Assembly (NCBI GenBank): GCA_043228905.1
Contig: JBHGNT010000012.1
Location: forward strand, 4,712,001-4,776,000
Source: Azolla caroliniana
Lineage: Eukaryota; Polypodiophyta
Direction: 5' to 3'
DNA: 64,000 nucleotides
The translations under genes and the position numbers were made by a program. A model generated the notes under the pieces. That model searched no databases and was not told the origin of the DNA. It saw nothing but the letters and a program-made list of their open reading frames with translations. Positions 11,443 to 22,382 of the stretch are shown here, piece by piece (the stretch's first letter is position 1; each line of letters begins with the position of its first letter).

Positions 11443-12172
11443 GTCAATACCCCTCTAAACGTATGAGATGAGGTTCAAGATCAGGTTATTATGGTAACAC
11501 AAATGTGTTTTAAAAACCATGGGGGTGACAAATAAATGTCTTTCCCTAATCTCTATGTCGATTTTTTCATGGCGGCTCCCCGAGGCTCAACCATGTATGT
11601 TCGTGTCATGAATAGTTTATACATGAAAAAAATGTTAACAATAAACTATGTTTTGGTGCTCACATATGTGGTTTGGGCTCTTTAAGAGCTATTAAGGGGA
11701 CCCCGAAGTGCACTTAGACCTCAAGTCTAAACATGTGTTATAGTCATATGTATCAACGATGTTGTATGGTCTTGGTCATATTTGAACTCGAGACCTCAAG
11801 AACAAATACATTAAACACTTCAGCTAACCAATTAGGTTGCTCTTTTTGAATGTTTAATGTTTCATGCGTATAAGAGATATGCAAGGCATTTGCCCATATA
11901 TGTTTTTTTAAAAGAAACATATATGTCAAGAGTCCTTATTTCCCCCTCGTTTACCACAAACTTTGTTGGTACGTTACCTAACCTCAAGTCTCGTAATTAC
12001 GATAGCATACGCCAAAGTGCAACCTAATAATGGTCAAGCCAAATGAGCCCTCTTTTCGTAGTAGGCCCACGTGGCCCATCACATGGTTACGTCATTACGA
12101 ATGCCTTTTGTAGAATGATCTCATGGTGGCATCGTATCCATGTAATGAGGGAGGAATGTTGGATACATGTGT
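11443..12172 (-). other. Element A leader, no coding frame
   Basis: No gene seen. Around 11560-11600 the minus strand reads like the untranslated leader of element B near 32545-32590 (shared CCTCGGGGAGCCGCCATG), so this is 5' leader of element A. The last 170 bp before 12172 have no recognised match. Confidence 0.5.
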
Positions 12173-13222
12173 TGTTGAGAGACAAGCTCAACATCGGCCG
12201 GATCGACTGAGCAAGTCGAGGACCGATCGGTTAGGCCGGATCGGTTGGAAACCGGTATGCAGACAGGTGTCATGGACACACCAAGCGTAGACTAAGACGG
12301 AGCATGCATGAACACGAACATGAACACGAATGGGAAAGAAACTAAATAATAGAGACAATGATGAGGAGAAACTAAAAAATAGAGACAATGAAGTGATGTT
12401 GATGATGGTACGGTGACGATGGTAACTCTAGAAGCAAGGGCGATGACGGAGACAGGTGATGCTTCTAGTTGGAAGGTGAACAAACTGTCATGGACTAAGA
12501 CGGAGCACGGATGATGAGGCTACGACGGAGCAATGACGAAATGACATAAGAGCATAAAGATAAAGATGAAGATTAAGGAGACAAGATTAGGCGAAATGAG
12601 AATACTAGATTGATATGTCCATGACTGGCGTTGTTCACCTTGAATTCCTTCAAGGTGAACTCAACTATTTATACTAAGTGGCATGCATACCTGTTGCACG
12701 CATGTGATACAATCGAGCATGTAGGCACTAGGTACGCATGCATGTGCCAAGTGTTAATAATACAAGGGAGAAATTATGCACATGATGCTAGCTAAAACCT
12801 ACAATGAGAAAGTATATACATGATTATATGCTGATATGTGGTTAACACATAACACTCGATTATAACATGGTCATGTCAAGAGTTCGAATCTTGACAACCG
12901 GTGCGTAGGAAGGACGGATTGGTGCGGAAATCGGGAGGCCATCGGGAAGATATTCCGCAAGGAATATATTTGGGAGTTAGTGTAGGGGATCCTTATGAGC
13001 ATTGAAGTACTGTCAGTACTTCTGTCAGTCCGAAAAGGACTTGTATAAAAGTGTTCATTGAACACACACGATGTACAGATCGAGTATTATTTTTGAATTA
13101 AGTTCTTGTGTTTACTCTCTCTCTGTCTCTCCTGTGCGTACTATGCAAACCTAAGTTTTCCATTAAACCTGCGTTTTCTGTTGTTCGGTTTCCTATATTG
13201 CTTCCGCACGCCATTCTTTTCG
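12173..13222 (+). repeat. 5' LTR of copia C, interrupted
   Basis: Homologous to 20147-20580 once the insert 12268-12896 is removed. It starts TGTTGAGAGACAAGCTCAAC and ends TTCTTTTCG. The 3' copy ends TTCTTTTCA, so the terminal A is mutated here. Confidence 0.9.
12268..12896 (+). mobile_element. LTR-like insert in the copia C 5' LTR
   Basis: 629 bp from TGTCATGGACAC to CTTGACA, absent from the 3' LTR. Flanks ACAGG (12263-12267) and ACCGG (12897-12901) look like a 5-bp duplication with one mismatch. It contains a partial internal repeat (GACTAAGACGGAGCA near 12289 and 12494) and no coding frame. Probably a solo LTR or a small non-autonomous LTR element. Its ends resemble those of the E1 group, but the duplication length differs. 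Confidence 0.65.
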
Positions 13223-13236
13223 TGGTATCAGAGCGC
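13223..13236 (+). other. Primer binding site of copia C
   Basis: TGGTATCAGAGCGC follows the LTR end directly. This is the usual copia sequence pairing with initiator tRNA-Met. Confidence 0.85.
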
Positions 13237-13312
13237 GAGGGTTGAGAACCTCTGCAATCAACTTTGCTTGAAGGAAAAAAAAAAAATACAACGAAGAAGA
13301 ACAAGAAAACAG

Positions 13313-14356
13313 ATGGACAGAGGAATGGCTAGCTCGCTTCCGACGGAGAAGCTCGACAGAACCAACTACGCATGTTGGTCCTACAAGATGCACCAGTACC
13401 TACTCGGACACGGTTATTGGAGCTATGTCGATAGAGCAAATGACACAGCACCCGATTCGACACACAAAGACTTCTTGGCGTGGGAACAATCGGCGAGCAG
13501 AGTGTTGTACTGTTTCACGTCTTGTGTGGTCGAACAGCTATTAAGCTACGTTTGGGATGCAAAAACGCCGAAGGGTGCATGGGAAAATCTGAAGAAGATC
13601 TTCGCCGCGAGCACCACAGCCAGGAAGGTTCAGCTTCGACAGGAGTTGAGCAACCTACGACAACGCGATTTGTCGATGGCTGACTATACCTCAAAGATCA
13701 AGGACATATGCGACTCCTTAGCTTCCATCGATGTGAACATCGAGGAAAGCGAGATGGTCCAGGTCTGTCTCGGGGGTTTGGCGTCAAAGTTCGGAGCGTT
13801 CCGAATTGCTGTGTGTACAGGGGAGAATACGCCATCGTTTTTTGACTTACAGTCGATGCTCCTTATAGAGGAGAACCACGCAGGTGCGTCAACAAACATG
13901 CATGCCGACAACAAGATGTTGTACATGGAGGGAGAGAGGCCCCGTGGTCATGGCGGACGAGGCGAGTCGGTACGCAATGGAGGCGGCCGACGGGATCAAG
14001 GAAGAAGGCACCGAAGTGATGCCGACAGCAATTCTGGACCCTCCGGAAACAGGGGGAGTCGAGGCGACGAGAACCGGCAAGGGAAATCCGCCACGGAATG
14101 CTGGTACTGTGGCAAGAAAGGCCATAGGGAGAGCGAGTGCAAGAAAAAGCGCACCGATTCAGAGAGAACCGGGTCCGGAACAGGTTCTGGACAGACCGAC
14201 AAAGGAAATCGACAACGATCGCACTATGCCGAAGGATCTGGAGAAGCCGGAAAAGGGTCAGTCTTCGTGACGAGACACGAAGCAAACTCAATGAAGAAGA
14301 TCACCCCGAAGTTGGAGGAGGTGTGGTACGTCGACTCTGGCGCATCAAACCACATG
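13313..14356 (+). pseudogene. Copia C gag and protease
   Basis: The ATG at 13313 opens a frame running to 14410. The gag part is of UBN2/copia type (LDRTNYACWSYKMHQYL, AWENLKKIFAAS, MADYTSKIKDICDSL). An Arg/Gly-rich stretch precedes CWYCGKKGHRESEC (about 14100), a CCHC knuckle. The protease motif WYVDSGASNHM (about 14326-14357) has D-S-G. Right after it, one base seems missing: the next frame reads CHEEWFSYLEKPTQPG and continues the protease and integrase. Earlier ATGs in the frame lie in the LTR and leader and are not the start. Confidence 0.85.
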
Positions 14357-15307
14357 CGTGCCATGAGGAGTGGTTCTCATACCTTGAGAAACCGACGCAA
14401 CCAGGAGTAGTCGCAATCGGAGACGACACTCCGCATCCAATCGCGAATGTCGGTGAAGTTCCCTTGAGCTATGTCGGGCAGAAAGGGAAACTTATGAACG
14501 TGTTACACGTCCCGACAATCACGAAGAATCTGGTGTCGGTCGGGCAGATCGTCAACCAGGGGATGCAGGTTCAGTTTACACACCTCGGGTGCTTCATTGA
14601 GGAAGAAGGCCGTGTTATTGTGCAAGGGCCCAGAGATGGGAGGATGTTCATCCTCGACTCTACTGACGGTGGCATTGCAATGTTCGCGAAGGGACAAAAA
14701 GTTGAGTCAGACATCGACTTATGGCACAAACGGATAGGCCACGTCAACTATCAGCGGCTTCAGGACCTGCAATCGAAACAAGTGGTGTTCGGATTGCCCA
14801 AATTTAGTGGCCGGAAGGCACAAATTTGTGAAGCCTGCCAACTTGGGAGGCAACACCAACTTCCCTTCCCCAACGAGCGTAACCGGAGCCGGAACAAGCT
14901 TGACTTGATACACTCCGATGTGTGGGGGCCGGCACAAAATGTTAGTCTTGGCGGGAGCCGATATTTCGTCTCCTTCATCGACGACTACACGTGGCACACG
15001 TGGATCTACCTCATTGAGAGGAAGAGCAAAGTCTTCAACTATTTCCGGGACCTCAAAGGGTTCGTGGAAATGGAAACAGGAAGGAAGATCAAGTGCCTGC
15101 GGTCGGATGGCGGAAAAGAATACTTTTCCGGTTAATTCAACGATTATCTACAACAGACAGGAATTCGGCGCGAATTCAGTTGTAGATACACGCCGGAGCA
15201 AAACGGCATGGCCGAGAGAAAAATCGGTCGATTGTGGAAGCGGCGTGGGCAATGCTAGAAGAAAAGAGCTTGCCCAAGTTCTATTGGGCCGAGGCAGTAC
15301 GAACCGC
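14357..15307 (+). pseudogene. Copia C integrase, N-terminal half
   Basis: The frame to 15135 holds the rest of the protease (NVLHVPTITKNLVSV), the zinc-binding GAG-pre-integrase domain (LWHKRIGHVNYQRL, CEACQLGRQH) and the integrase core with LIHSDVWGP (first Asp) and CLRSDGGKEYF (second Asp). A TAA stop at 15133-15135 and a frameshift precede YTPEQNGMAERKI (about 15190), which keeps the catalytic Glu. The frame is then cut at 15307 by a solo LTR. Joins DNA ends of the element to the target. Confidence 0.85.
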
Positions 15308-16391
15308 TGTCGTGACGTGGCCCGCCTAGAAGCGTAGCGTTGCGCACACAAAGGATAACATGAAAGTGAGGAAGGAATCACTAGGATTATGGACGGAAGA
15401 GACGAAAGAGTAGAGATGGAGTGAATAGAGATCAATAAGATATGACAAAATAGGATTTTTAAGGAATATAAGATAAGACAAGATAAGATATAAAATAATA
15501 TATGAGAAAGTGTATGAAATTTATAATCATTTTCATGAAAGAGTTACAAAATGATTGTACACGTCGTTGAACCTCCGAACTTTGTCTTGCAAGGTAATCG
15601 CTCTTCTCTTTCTTGATCGTAGACCACTACAATCTTCACTTCAATATTTTGATGAAAATAAGGCTCGAACCGCCTCCCTCTTGTTGAGAGTTGACCACCA
15701 CGACCGCCAAGCTAGAGCTCCACCTTTATCTTAAACTTCTTCCTTTCTTTCTCCATTTTATGGTATCTCTTATGTAATATATATTTGATTGATATCTCAT
15801 ACACCTTCCCTTTTGATCTTCTCTTTCACCATTTAAATAGGTGCCCCCATGCATATGATGCATTGGAGGGTACAAGTCATGCATGTGATGCATGATAAAC
15901 ATCTCGCTCATTTGAGCTTTTATGTATGAAACAATATATGCAATAACAATAAACATGAAAATATGATCTCAAAGAGAAAGGGCCTAGCCTAATGGTAGGT
16001 GTGTTGACTTTGGTGTATGAGGTTGTGGGTTTGAGTCTCAAAATGCTATTGAATACAACATATAACTTTATTTTTATATCATGAAGCAAATCCTTTATGT
16101 AATATAAAGTATATATAAAGTATGCTTTATTTTATGTATATTACTAGTATAGAGTAAATGGTAAGATTTGAGAGTCATAGGGTGGGGTTATTGGTTCAAG
16201 TCCTCTCTTGTTCGTGTAATATAATATATTTATCTATATATATATATATATAATTTTTCTTTACATATATATCTAATATTATCATGTGCTGTTAATATTA
16301 TCTTTATATATAAAACATTATCAAATGTTATTTTAGTTACGTATTTATCTTATTGTAGATTTTTAATGTGAAGCTTTCGTACTTCACGACA
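15308..16391 (-). mobile_element. Solo LTR, CG-target group, in copia C integrase
   Basis: 1084 bp. On plus it starts TGTCGTGACGTGG and ends CTTCACGACA. On minus it reads TGTCGTGAAG...GCTTCAC, like the LTR at 17203, so it is oriented minus. The flanking 4-mers are CCGC (15304-15307) and TTGC (16392-16395), explainable as one duplication with two C-to-T changes. Removing it rejoins AVRTAVYI. It has tRNA-like A/B-box pairs at about 15980-16045 and 16145-16205, and a CATGCA/TGCATG cluster at 15848-15895 next to a TATA-like TATTTAAA (minus). No coding frame. Confidence 0.75.
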
Positions 16392-16395
16392 TTGC

Positions 16396-17202
16396 GGTAT
16401 ACATCTAGAACCGGATCGGAGACAAAGTGTCGGCGCATGAGCTATATTTCGGAACGAAGCCGAACTTGCGACACTTACGAGTTTTCGGTAGCATTGCGTA
16501 TGTGCATGTGCCGAAGGAGAAACGGAGGAAGCTGGACGCAAAGGTCGAGAAATGTATCTTGGTCGATTACTCGGACGAGCAGAAGGGTTATAAGTGTTAT
16601 AACCCGCGCACCAAACAAGCGCGTGTGAGCTGCGAAGTTGTGTTTGACGAGTCCGCATCTTGGTACTTGCCTTCGACTCCAGACCTCACCTCCAATCCGA
16701 GTTCTGACGATGAGGTCAGCGAGGCCGAGATGCCTCCGGATGAGCCGGAAATCGGGACCCGTGAAGAGAGTCCGATTTTGTTTTGGTTAAGTGGACCGAA
16801 TGAACGACTACGTCGGTTCGACTAGTCCGATCAAGAGCCGGCAAGTAGTGGAGACTCTGTCATGCATTCCCCACGCAAGAAGCTGAGGAGACGGCTTACG
16901 CGCAAAGAGAAAGGGAAGAAGAACGTGCCGGATTACGGCATGGATAGGAACGAGTCAGACCGACGCAAGTCCGACTCCGAGGGCAGCGGTGACGGGTCTT
17001 CAAGAGCGAAGTCCGCGTCGGCCGAGAAGACCTCGACATCAACTAATGACCGATTACGCCGATCTACCTGCCAGAAGAACCCAGTTGTGCGGTTCGGATA
17101 CAACGAGTACATGGCGCATCATTATGTGAACATGACCCGTGTAGCGGAAGTGCGTGAGCCGGATAGCTACGCAGAAGCGGCTAAGGACGCGAATTGGCAC
17201 GC
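16396..17202 (+). pseudogene. Copia C integrase end and linker to RT
   Basis: The frame 16427-16825 reads LYFGTKPNLRHLRVFGS and EKCILVDYSDEQKGYKCYNP, the conserved C-terminal part of copia integrase. A stop near 16822 and a new frame from 16862 give a charged linker (KKLRRRLTRKEKGKK, DRLRRSTCQKNP) and then VREPDSYAEAAKDANWHA, the start of the RT domain, cut at 17202 by a solo LTR. A TAG in VYI*NR near 16405 is one transition from CAG. Confidence 0.82.
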
Positions 17203-18124
17203 TGTCGTGAAGGATTTGCTTCACGATATAAAAATAAATTTAAATATTGAATTCAATAATATTTCAAACACTTGAACCTACAACCTTATAAGCCAAGCAC
17301 AATGTATATACCACTAGGGTAGGCTATTTGTTTTTAGAAATGTTGTCAACAATGTGCTTCACTATATAAGAATAAACTTAAATATTGTATTAAGTAAAAT
17401 TGAGGGACTTGAACCCTCAACCTTGTATATCAAGCACAAAGCATACACCACTAAGCTAGATTATTTGTTTTAGGGTTATATCCATCATAATACTTATCAC
17501 AATATATGGGAGCTCAAATGAGCATGATGGCTATCATGCATCACATGCAATGCATGTGCGCCAAATGGCGATCATGCATCAGATGTAACTCATGCATTAC
17601 ATGCATGCCATTACCATATGCATGGAAATACTTATAAAAAGAGGGGATAGGAAAACAAAAGGGAATCAATCAAGGGAGAGAGGAAAAATAATACAATCAA
17701 GTAAAGAAGACTAGCTCATTGGGTGGAGAACCTCTCGTTTCGAAGTTGAGGTCGTGGGTTCAAATCAAGGGTCGGTAGAGAATGTGTTCAGTTTGCGATC
17801 AAGGATTGTAAAGTTGGTAAAATATTGTCTTTCTAATATACATCATGTTTATATCAAATACTCTTGCTTCTTGATTCATACTTTGTCTCAATCTTCCTTA
17901 TTAAATCATATTTTGTCTCTATCTTGCTTCTTGAATCATATATTGTCTCTATCTTCTATCTATTCTCATCTCTCTCTCTCACACACATTACTTGAAACTC
18001 TTCTTCTTGCTACTCTTAACCTTTCTAACATCACCATACAAGCCTTATTAAAATTTAAGTTCCTTCAACTCCCCTTAACCTTCGTCCTTGCGACTTCGCC
18101 GCACGAACCACAACTACCCCGACA
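17203..18124 (+). mobile_element. Solo LTR, CG-target group, in copia C RT
   Basis: 922 bp from TGTCGTGAAGGATTTGCTTC to CTACCCCGACA. Flanking 4-mers are ACGC (17199-17202) and GCGC (18125-18128). The empty site is seen in the related fragment at 49436-49455, where TGGCGTGCCGCAATGG is uninterrupted. The first 24 bp form a hairpin (TCGTGAAG / CTTCACGA). tRNA-like A/B-box pairs lie at about 17268-17325 (minus), 17397-17464 (minus) and 17703-17770 (plus). A run of about seven CATGCA/TGCATG motifs (17535-17625) sits just before TATA-like TTATAAAAAGAGG (17630). No coding frame. Confidence 0.82.
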
Positions 18125-19640
18125 GCGCCGCGATGGAGGAAGAGATGCATGCATTGGCGGTAAACGAGACCTGGGATCTGGTTGACACACCGAAGGGTGT
18201 GAAGCCGATCGAATGTAGGTGGGTGTACAAGTTCAAGTACAACACCGATGGCTCGGTCAACCGATACAAGGCCCGGTTAATGGCAAAAGGCTACGCGTAG
18301 AAACACGGCATCAACTACGATGAGACGTTTGCGCCGGTCGCGAAGATGACGACCCTTCGTGTTTTGCTTGCGGTAGTCGCGGCAAAGGGGTGGCACTTAC
18401 ATCAGATGGATGTAAAGAATGCATTCCTACAAGGTGAGCTTGAGGAACAGGTGTACATGGTACAACCCCCCGGGTTTCACTGCGGAACGAACACGTCGGC
18501 AGTGTGTTGATTGAAGAAGTCCCTTTACGGACTAAAGCAAGCCCTGCGTGCCTGGAACACGAAGATCACGCAGCAACTACATCGGATGGGCTTTGCAACG
18601 TCAAAATCGAACTCTTCCCTGTTCATCCGGAAAGGTCGACTTTGTCCGGTTAGTATTTTACTATATGTTGATGACTTGGTCATCACCGGCGCCAACCTAG
18701 ATGAAATCGACCGCGTGAAGCTCCAGTTTGCGGCATCATTCGACATGAAGGATCTGGGTGACCTCCATTACTTCCTCAGGATCGAAGTGATCCACACCTC
18801 CGAAGGCATACTGATCAGCCAACGTTATTACGCGCTGAATATGCTCTTCAAATTCGGGATGGTAGACTGTAAGTCTATCTCGACTCCTCTGGATAGAACC
18901 GTCAATCTTCGCCCCAATTCCGAAAAGGTATGTGACCCGACGAGGTTCCGACAAATTGTCGGAAGCCTTATCTACTTGACAATCACCTGACCCGATCTCA
19001 GTTATCCGGTCGGTGTGATCAGTCAGTTCATGGCGCGACCTACCGAGGAGCACCTTCAGTGTGCGCAACGCGTACTGCGGTACGTAAGCGGCACTAAGGA
19101 CCGGGGACTACTATATCAGACAGGTACAACCTCGCCGTTGGTCGGCTACACCGATGTTGATTGGGCTGGCAACGCCGCCGATCGCCAATCCACATCTGGA
19201 TACGCATTCTCTCTTGGGAGTGCTGCGATTGCGTGGAGCAATAAGAAGTAGCCGACAGTTGCACTGTCGATCACTGAAGCTGAGTATAGAGGAGCGGCTG
19301 TCGCGACATGCGAAGCCATATGGTTGAAGCGGCTACTTAAGGACCTGCAAGAGGAGGTGTCCGATCCGACGACGATCTACAACGATAACCTCAGCAGCAT
19401 CCAACTCGCGAAGAACCCCGTTTTCCACGCATGGACCAAGCACATTGAGGTACACTACCATTTTGTCCGTGAGCGTGTCCTTTCTGGTGAAGTCGAACTT
19501 CAGTATGTTCCGACGGATCGGCAAACTGCCGACATCTTCACCAAGCCCCTTGGTTTGGACAAGTTGCGGCAATTCTCGGGTGCGCTTGGGTTGCGTCACC
19601 TCGACGTGCCAAACTTGAGGGGGAGAACAGTCTCGAAAGA
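18125..19640 (+). pseudogene. Copia C reverse transcriptase and RNase H
   Basis: Starting AMEEEMHALAVNETW, the frame carries [32 protein letters not shown] (motif A), SLYGLKQALRAW, ILLYVDDLVITG (YVDD, about 18658-18690), FAASFDMKDLGDLHYFL, and RNase H with YTDVDWAGN, ITEAEYRGA and IYNDNLSSIQLAKN up to HIEVHYHFVRE and ADIFTKPL. In-frame stops at 18298 (TAG), 18508 (TGA), 18988 (TGA) and 19249 (TAG) all sit at places where a CAG, TGG or CGA codon would fit the family, i.e. single transitions. Catalytic residues are otherwise kept. Confidence 0.9.
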
Positions 19641-20146
19641 CCGAGCAAGAGAGCAGGAAGGGAGCGGAAGAGGCCGCGACACCGAGTCGAATGACGAATT
19701 CGACTTCGGATCAGCTGACAAAGCCGAGGGCGGATCTGCGGAAGAGTCCAAAAGCAGACATAAGGGGCAACCAAAAGATAGAGCCGAAGCCAACCAAGCA
19801 TGGGGGAGATGACGCCGTCAAGGGTGAGAAGACCGAAGATGAGTTAGAGACAGCCAACTCGGATGAGAGCGAAAACCTATCAGAGGTAGCCGAGTCGGTT
19901 CAGATGTTTGATTCGGATACACTAAATCAACCGAGGGCCAAGCGGAAAAGAAGGCAGTAGGAGAAGCGCCAACACCGCGACAACAAGGGAGCTATGAAGG
20001 GCCGTGGGAGCAGACAAGCCGACCGGAAGGGTCGAAGTGCGCGGAGTTGAACATGTCGAGGAGCGCAAGCGAGGCGTGGAGCCAGGAGGAACTGGAGCGG
20101 TGATCCGGAAGATCCCGAAGAGCCTCAAGTTGAGCTTGAGGGGGAG
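19641..20146 (+). pseudogene. Copia C 3' region, charged open frames
   Basis: About 500 bp between the end of RNase H and the 3' LTR. It holds overlapping open frames (19324-19812 and 19691-19960) rich in Glu, Lys, Arg and Ser, such as KPRADLRKSPKAD and KTEDELETANSDESEN. No known domain is recognised. A purine-rich TTGAGGGGGAG precedes the LTR at 20136-20146 and is probably the polypurine tract. It may be a non-coding spacer with chance frames. Confidence 0.4.
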
Positions 20147-20580
20147 TGTTGAGAGACAAGCTCAACATCGGCCGGATCGGTTGAGCAAGTCGAGGACCGG
20201 ATCGGTTGGGATCGATCGGTTAGTCCGGATCGGTTGGAAACCGGTACGCATACCGATACGTAGGAAGGCCGGATCGGTGTGTGGAAACTGGGAGGCCATC
20301 GGAAAGATATTCCGCAAGGAATATATTTGGGAGTTAGTGTAGGGGCTCCTTATGAGCATTGAAGTACAGTCAGTACTTCTGTCAGTCCAAAAAGGACTTG
20401 TATAAAAGTGTTCATTGAACACACACGATGTACAGATCGAGTATTATTTTTGAATTAAGTTCTTGTGTTTACTCTCTCTCTGTCTCTCCCGTGCGTACTA
20501 TGCAAACCTAAGCTTTCCATTAAACCTGTGTTTTCTGTTGTTCGGTTTTCCTATATTGCTTCTGCACGCCATTCTTTTCA
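20147..20580 (+). repeat. 3' LTR of copia C
   Basis: 434 bp from TGTTGAGAGACAAGC to TTCTTTTCA, followed by TGTGT, the target duplication. Confidence 0.92.
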
Positions 20581-20989
20581 TGTGTCATAGAGTGACCTCA
20601 CATCAAGTGGGTCAAGCCCTACGTTCTCAACACAATTGTGGCTAAGATTGTTTCATTATGTAATGAAATCGAACTCACCAACGGGGATGTCAACAATAAA
20701 AATTTGTTGAAAAAGGGAGGGTGATAACGCCATTCTCACAAAAATGTGAGGACGGCCACCAAGATCCTTTCCCTGAAAAGGAAAACATTCGATATTGAAA
20801 TCATGTAATAACCTATATACACATATGTATATTATCACATATATACAATCAAATACGTATACATGTGACCACATATGCATATATAAAAGAAATCATCATA
20901 TAAAATAGCCAAAAATGATGTAATCGAGATACGTAATCGAGGGATATTACCTCTATGCACACGAAACATCTAAAAATAAGGGTTAATCG
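20581..20989. other. No gene seen; AT-rich
   Basis: AT-rich sequence with TATATG/CATATA runs (20810-20885). No frame with recognisable homology. TAATCGAGGGATATTACCTC near 20933 resembles the repeated motif at 22070-22260. Confidence 0.4.
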
Positions 20990-21303
20990 TGTTGCAAAAT
21001 GTGGAATATTGCTCGGTCACAACCGAGTCTTAGATCATTTTGTTTCGAATCGAAAAACACCGAGAATGGGAATGGAGGATAAATACACATATATGCACAC
21101 ACGCTGTAAACAAGAGTGTACACAAGATGTTAACGTGGAAAACCCTAAGAGGGGAAAACCACGGGAGCCCACAGACTCCGAACTACCACTGTCAAAAGAA
21201 TACAATAGGGGCAAAGAGGCAACGACCTCATGCTCACACTCTTCGCCTGGCGGCGGTTACAACAGAGAATCGCGTTGTATCTCTCTCTCTCCCTATACAA
21301 TAG

Positions 21304-21738
21304 TGTTAAGTAATTAGGTAATTAACTAGGGTTAATTAGAGACTAATTATATGGTTACGTTAAGCAGCGGAAGTTTAATATGATATGCGCGTGAGAGTGT
21401 GTGAGAGGAAGAGAGAGAGAGGAAGTTACACTTGAACACAAAGATAAATGGGGGATGATTGACTATATTGAAAAGTGTCATCAACTACAAAAATACCCAC
21501 AATGAGGTATATATACAACCCATGTGCAAAGGTGCACATGTGTGGGTAGAACATAGGTACTTATGTGTAAGTCCTATATTAAATGTACTAAGGAGTGGAG
21601 GATCTAGAATATCCCACTTAAGTACAAGGTCCTATTTAAGGCTTAAGGTCAACACATTAACTAGATTCGATCTAGGTAACTACTAAGTTACATGTGTTGA
21701 CTAACTAGATTAAACTAGCTGAGCTGGATATCTCAACA
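21304..21738 (-). mobile_element. A-family solo LTR
   Basis: 435 bp, plus-strand TGTTAAGTAATTAGG to ATCTCAACA, flanked by AATAG (21299-21303) and AGTAG (21739-21743), a 5-bp duplication with one mismatch. Homologous to the LTR of element A at 1-402 and oriented the same way. Confidence 0.75.
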
Positions 21739-21910
21739 AGTAGTTACAACAACAACAACAAAGAATGACCAACCCACATAAGTGTTTGCCCTAGGTCATA
21801 TTTATACTAATATGACATTAGGACTATTTACAAATATAGCCCTAATGGGCCCTCAGAAACATATTTACCTATATGTCCCTTCATCCAGTGAGAGGTTCTC
21901 ACCGGGCCTG

Positions 21911-22030
21911 CATCATCCGGTTCTCACTGGGTCTTCCTTGCCGGGTACTCATCATCCGGTTCTCACTGGGTCTTCCTTGCCGGGTACTCATCATCCGGTT
22001 CTCACCGGGTCTTCCTTGCCGGGTACTCAT
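21911..22030. repeat. 39-bp minisatellite in K-family LTR
   Basis: Three near-identical units containing CATCCGGTTCTCAC and CTTCCTTGCCGGGTA. The same CCGG-rich theme appears as a 54-bp unit in the K-family LTR at 47163. Confidence 0.85.
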
Positions 22031-22059
22031 ATCCCATCCGGAGGGACCGAAATCCTAAT

Positions 22060-22290
22060 AAATTGTAATACGCAATTGAGGTATTGACCTCATATGCATA
22101 CGACACCAAACGCATATCATTTGCATACAAATCAAGGTAATGACCTCATACGCAAATATAACATATGTTTGTGAACATAATACGTAATTGAGGTATTAAC
22201 CTCGTACGCATACGACACTAATCACATATTAAATATATGTCAAATTAGGTATTGACCTCGTGCACATATGTAAACGTTTTATATAACCAA
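22060..22290. repeat. Diverged repeats around GGTATTGACCTC
   Basis: Four spaced copies of a motif like AATTGAGGTATTGACCTC followed by ATACGCATACGACAC (near 22075, 22127, 22188, 22245). Spacing is 50-60 bp. Origin unknown; possibly the flank of the K-family LTR. Confidence 0.55.
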
Positions 22291-22382
22291 TTAATTACCA
22301 CTACAACATCATTGAATTAATGAAAAAAATTACATATAGACTATATACATGATTAGATGGGATTAGAAAAAAAAGAAAAAAA

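Larger units (their letters stand above)
1..12172 (-). mobile_element. Gypsy element A, chromovirus-like, decayed
   Basis: A minus-strand Ty3/gypsy element read from gag (about 11330) through zinc knuckle and protease (10880), reverse transcriptase and RNase H (9960 to 8689), integrase (8498 to 7964 and 1103 to 693) and a chromodomain-like tail (625 to 408), to its 3' LTR at 402. The order Pro-RT-RH-IN is that of Ty3/gypsy. The integrase is split by element E1 (1108-7959). Its 5' LTR was not found. The region 11443-12172 matches part of the element B leader in inverse orientation (around 11560-11600 against 32545-32590), so the element reaches at least 11700. Many stops and frameshifts make it inactive. 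Confidence 0.85.
12173..20580 (+). mobile_element. Copia element C with both LTRs
   Basis: LTRs at 12173-13222 (containing a nested insert) and 20147-20580, starting TGTTGAGAGACAAGC, with the 3' copy ending TTTTCA. Target duplication TGTGT lies at 12168-12172 and 20581-20585. Internal order gag, protease, integrase, RT, RNase H is Ty1/copia type. Two further LTRs are nested in the body (15308-16391, 17203-18124). The body is GC-richer than its surroundings and carries several stops, so the element is dead. Confidence 0.93.
20990..22055 (-). mobile_element. K-family LTR, interrupted, minus strand
   Basis: The minus strand matches the K-family solo LTR at 47163-47879 in pieces: CCCTCCGGATGGG (22030-22043), the CCGG-rich minisatellite, a segment with TTTGTAAATAG and TATAAATATGAC, GAGGTCGTTGCCTCT, TTTTCCACGT and CTCGGTTGTG. 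An A-family solo LTR (21304-21738) is nested inside. The left end TGTTGCAAAATG (20990) is a plausible terminus; the right end is unclear. Confidence 0.6.

Noticed and set aside
12268-12896. Seventh member of the CG-target LTR group
   Set aside because: Ends are similar, but the flanks adjacent to it match over five bases (ACAGG / ACCGG), not four, and it lacks the CCCCGG-type ending.
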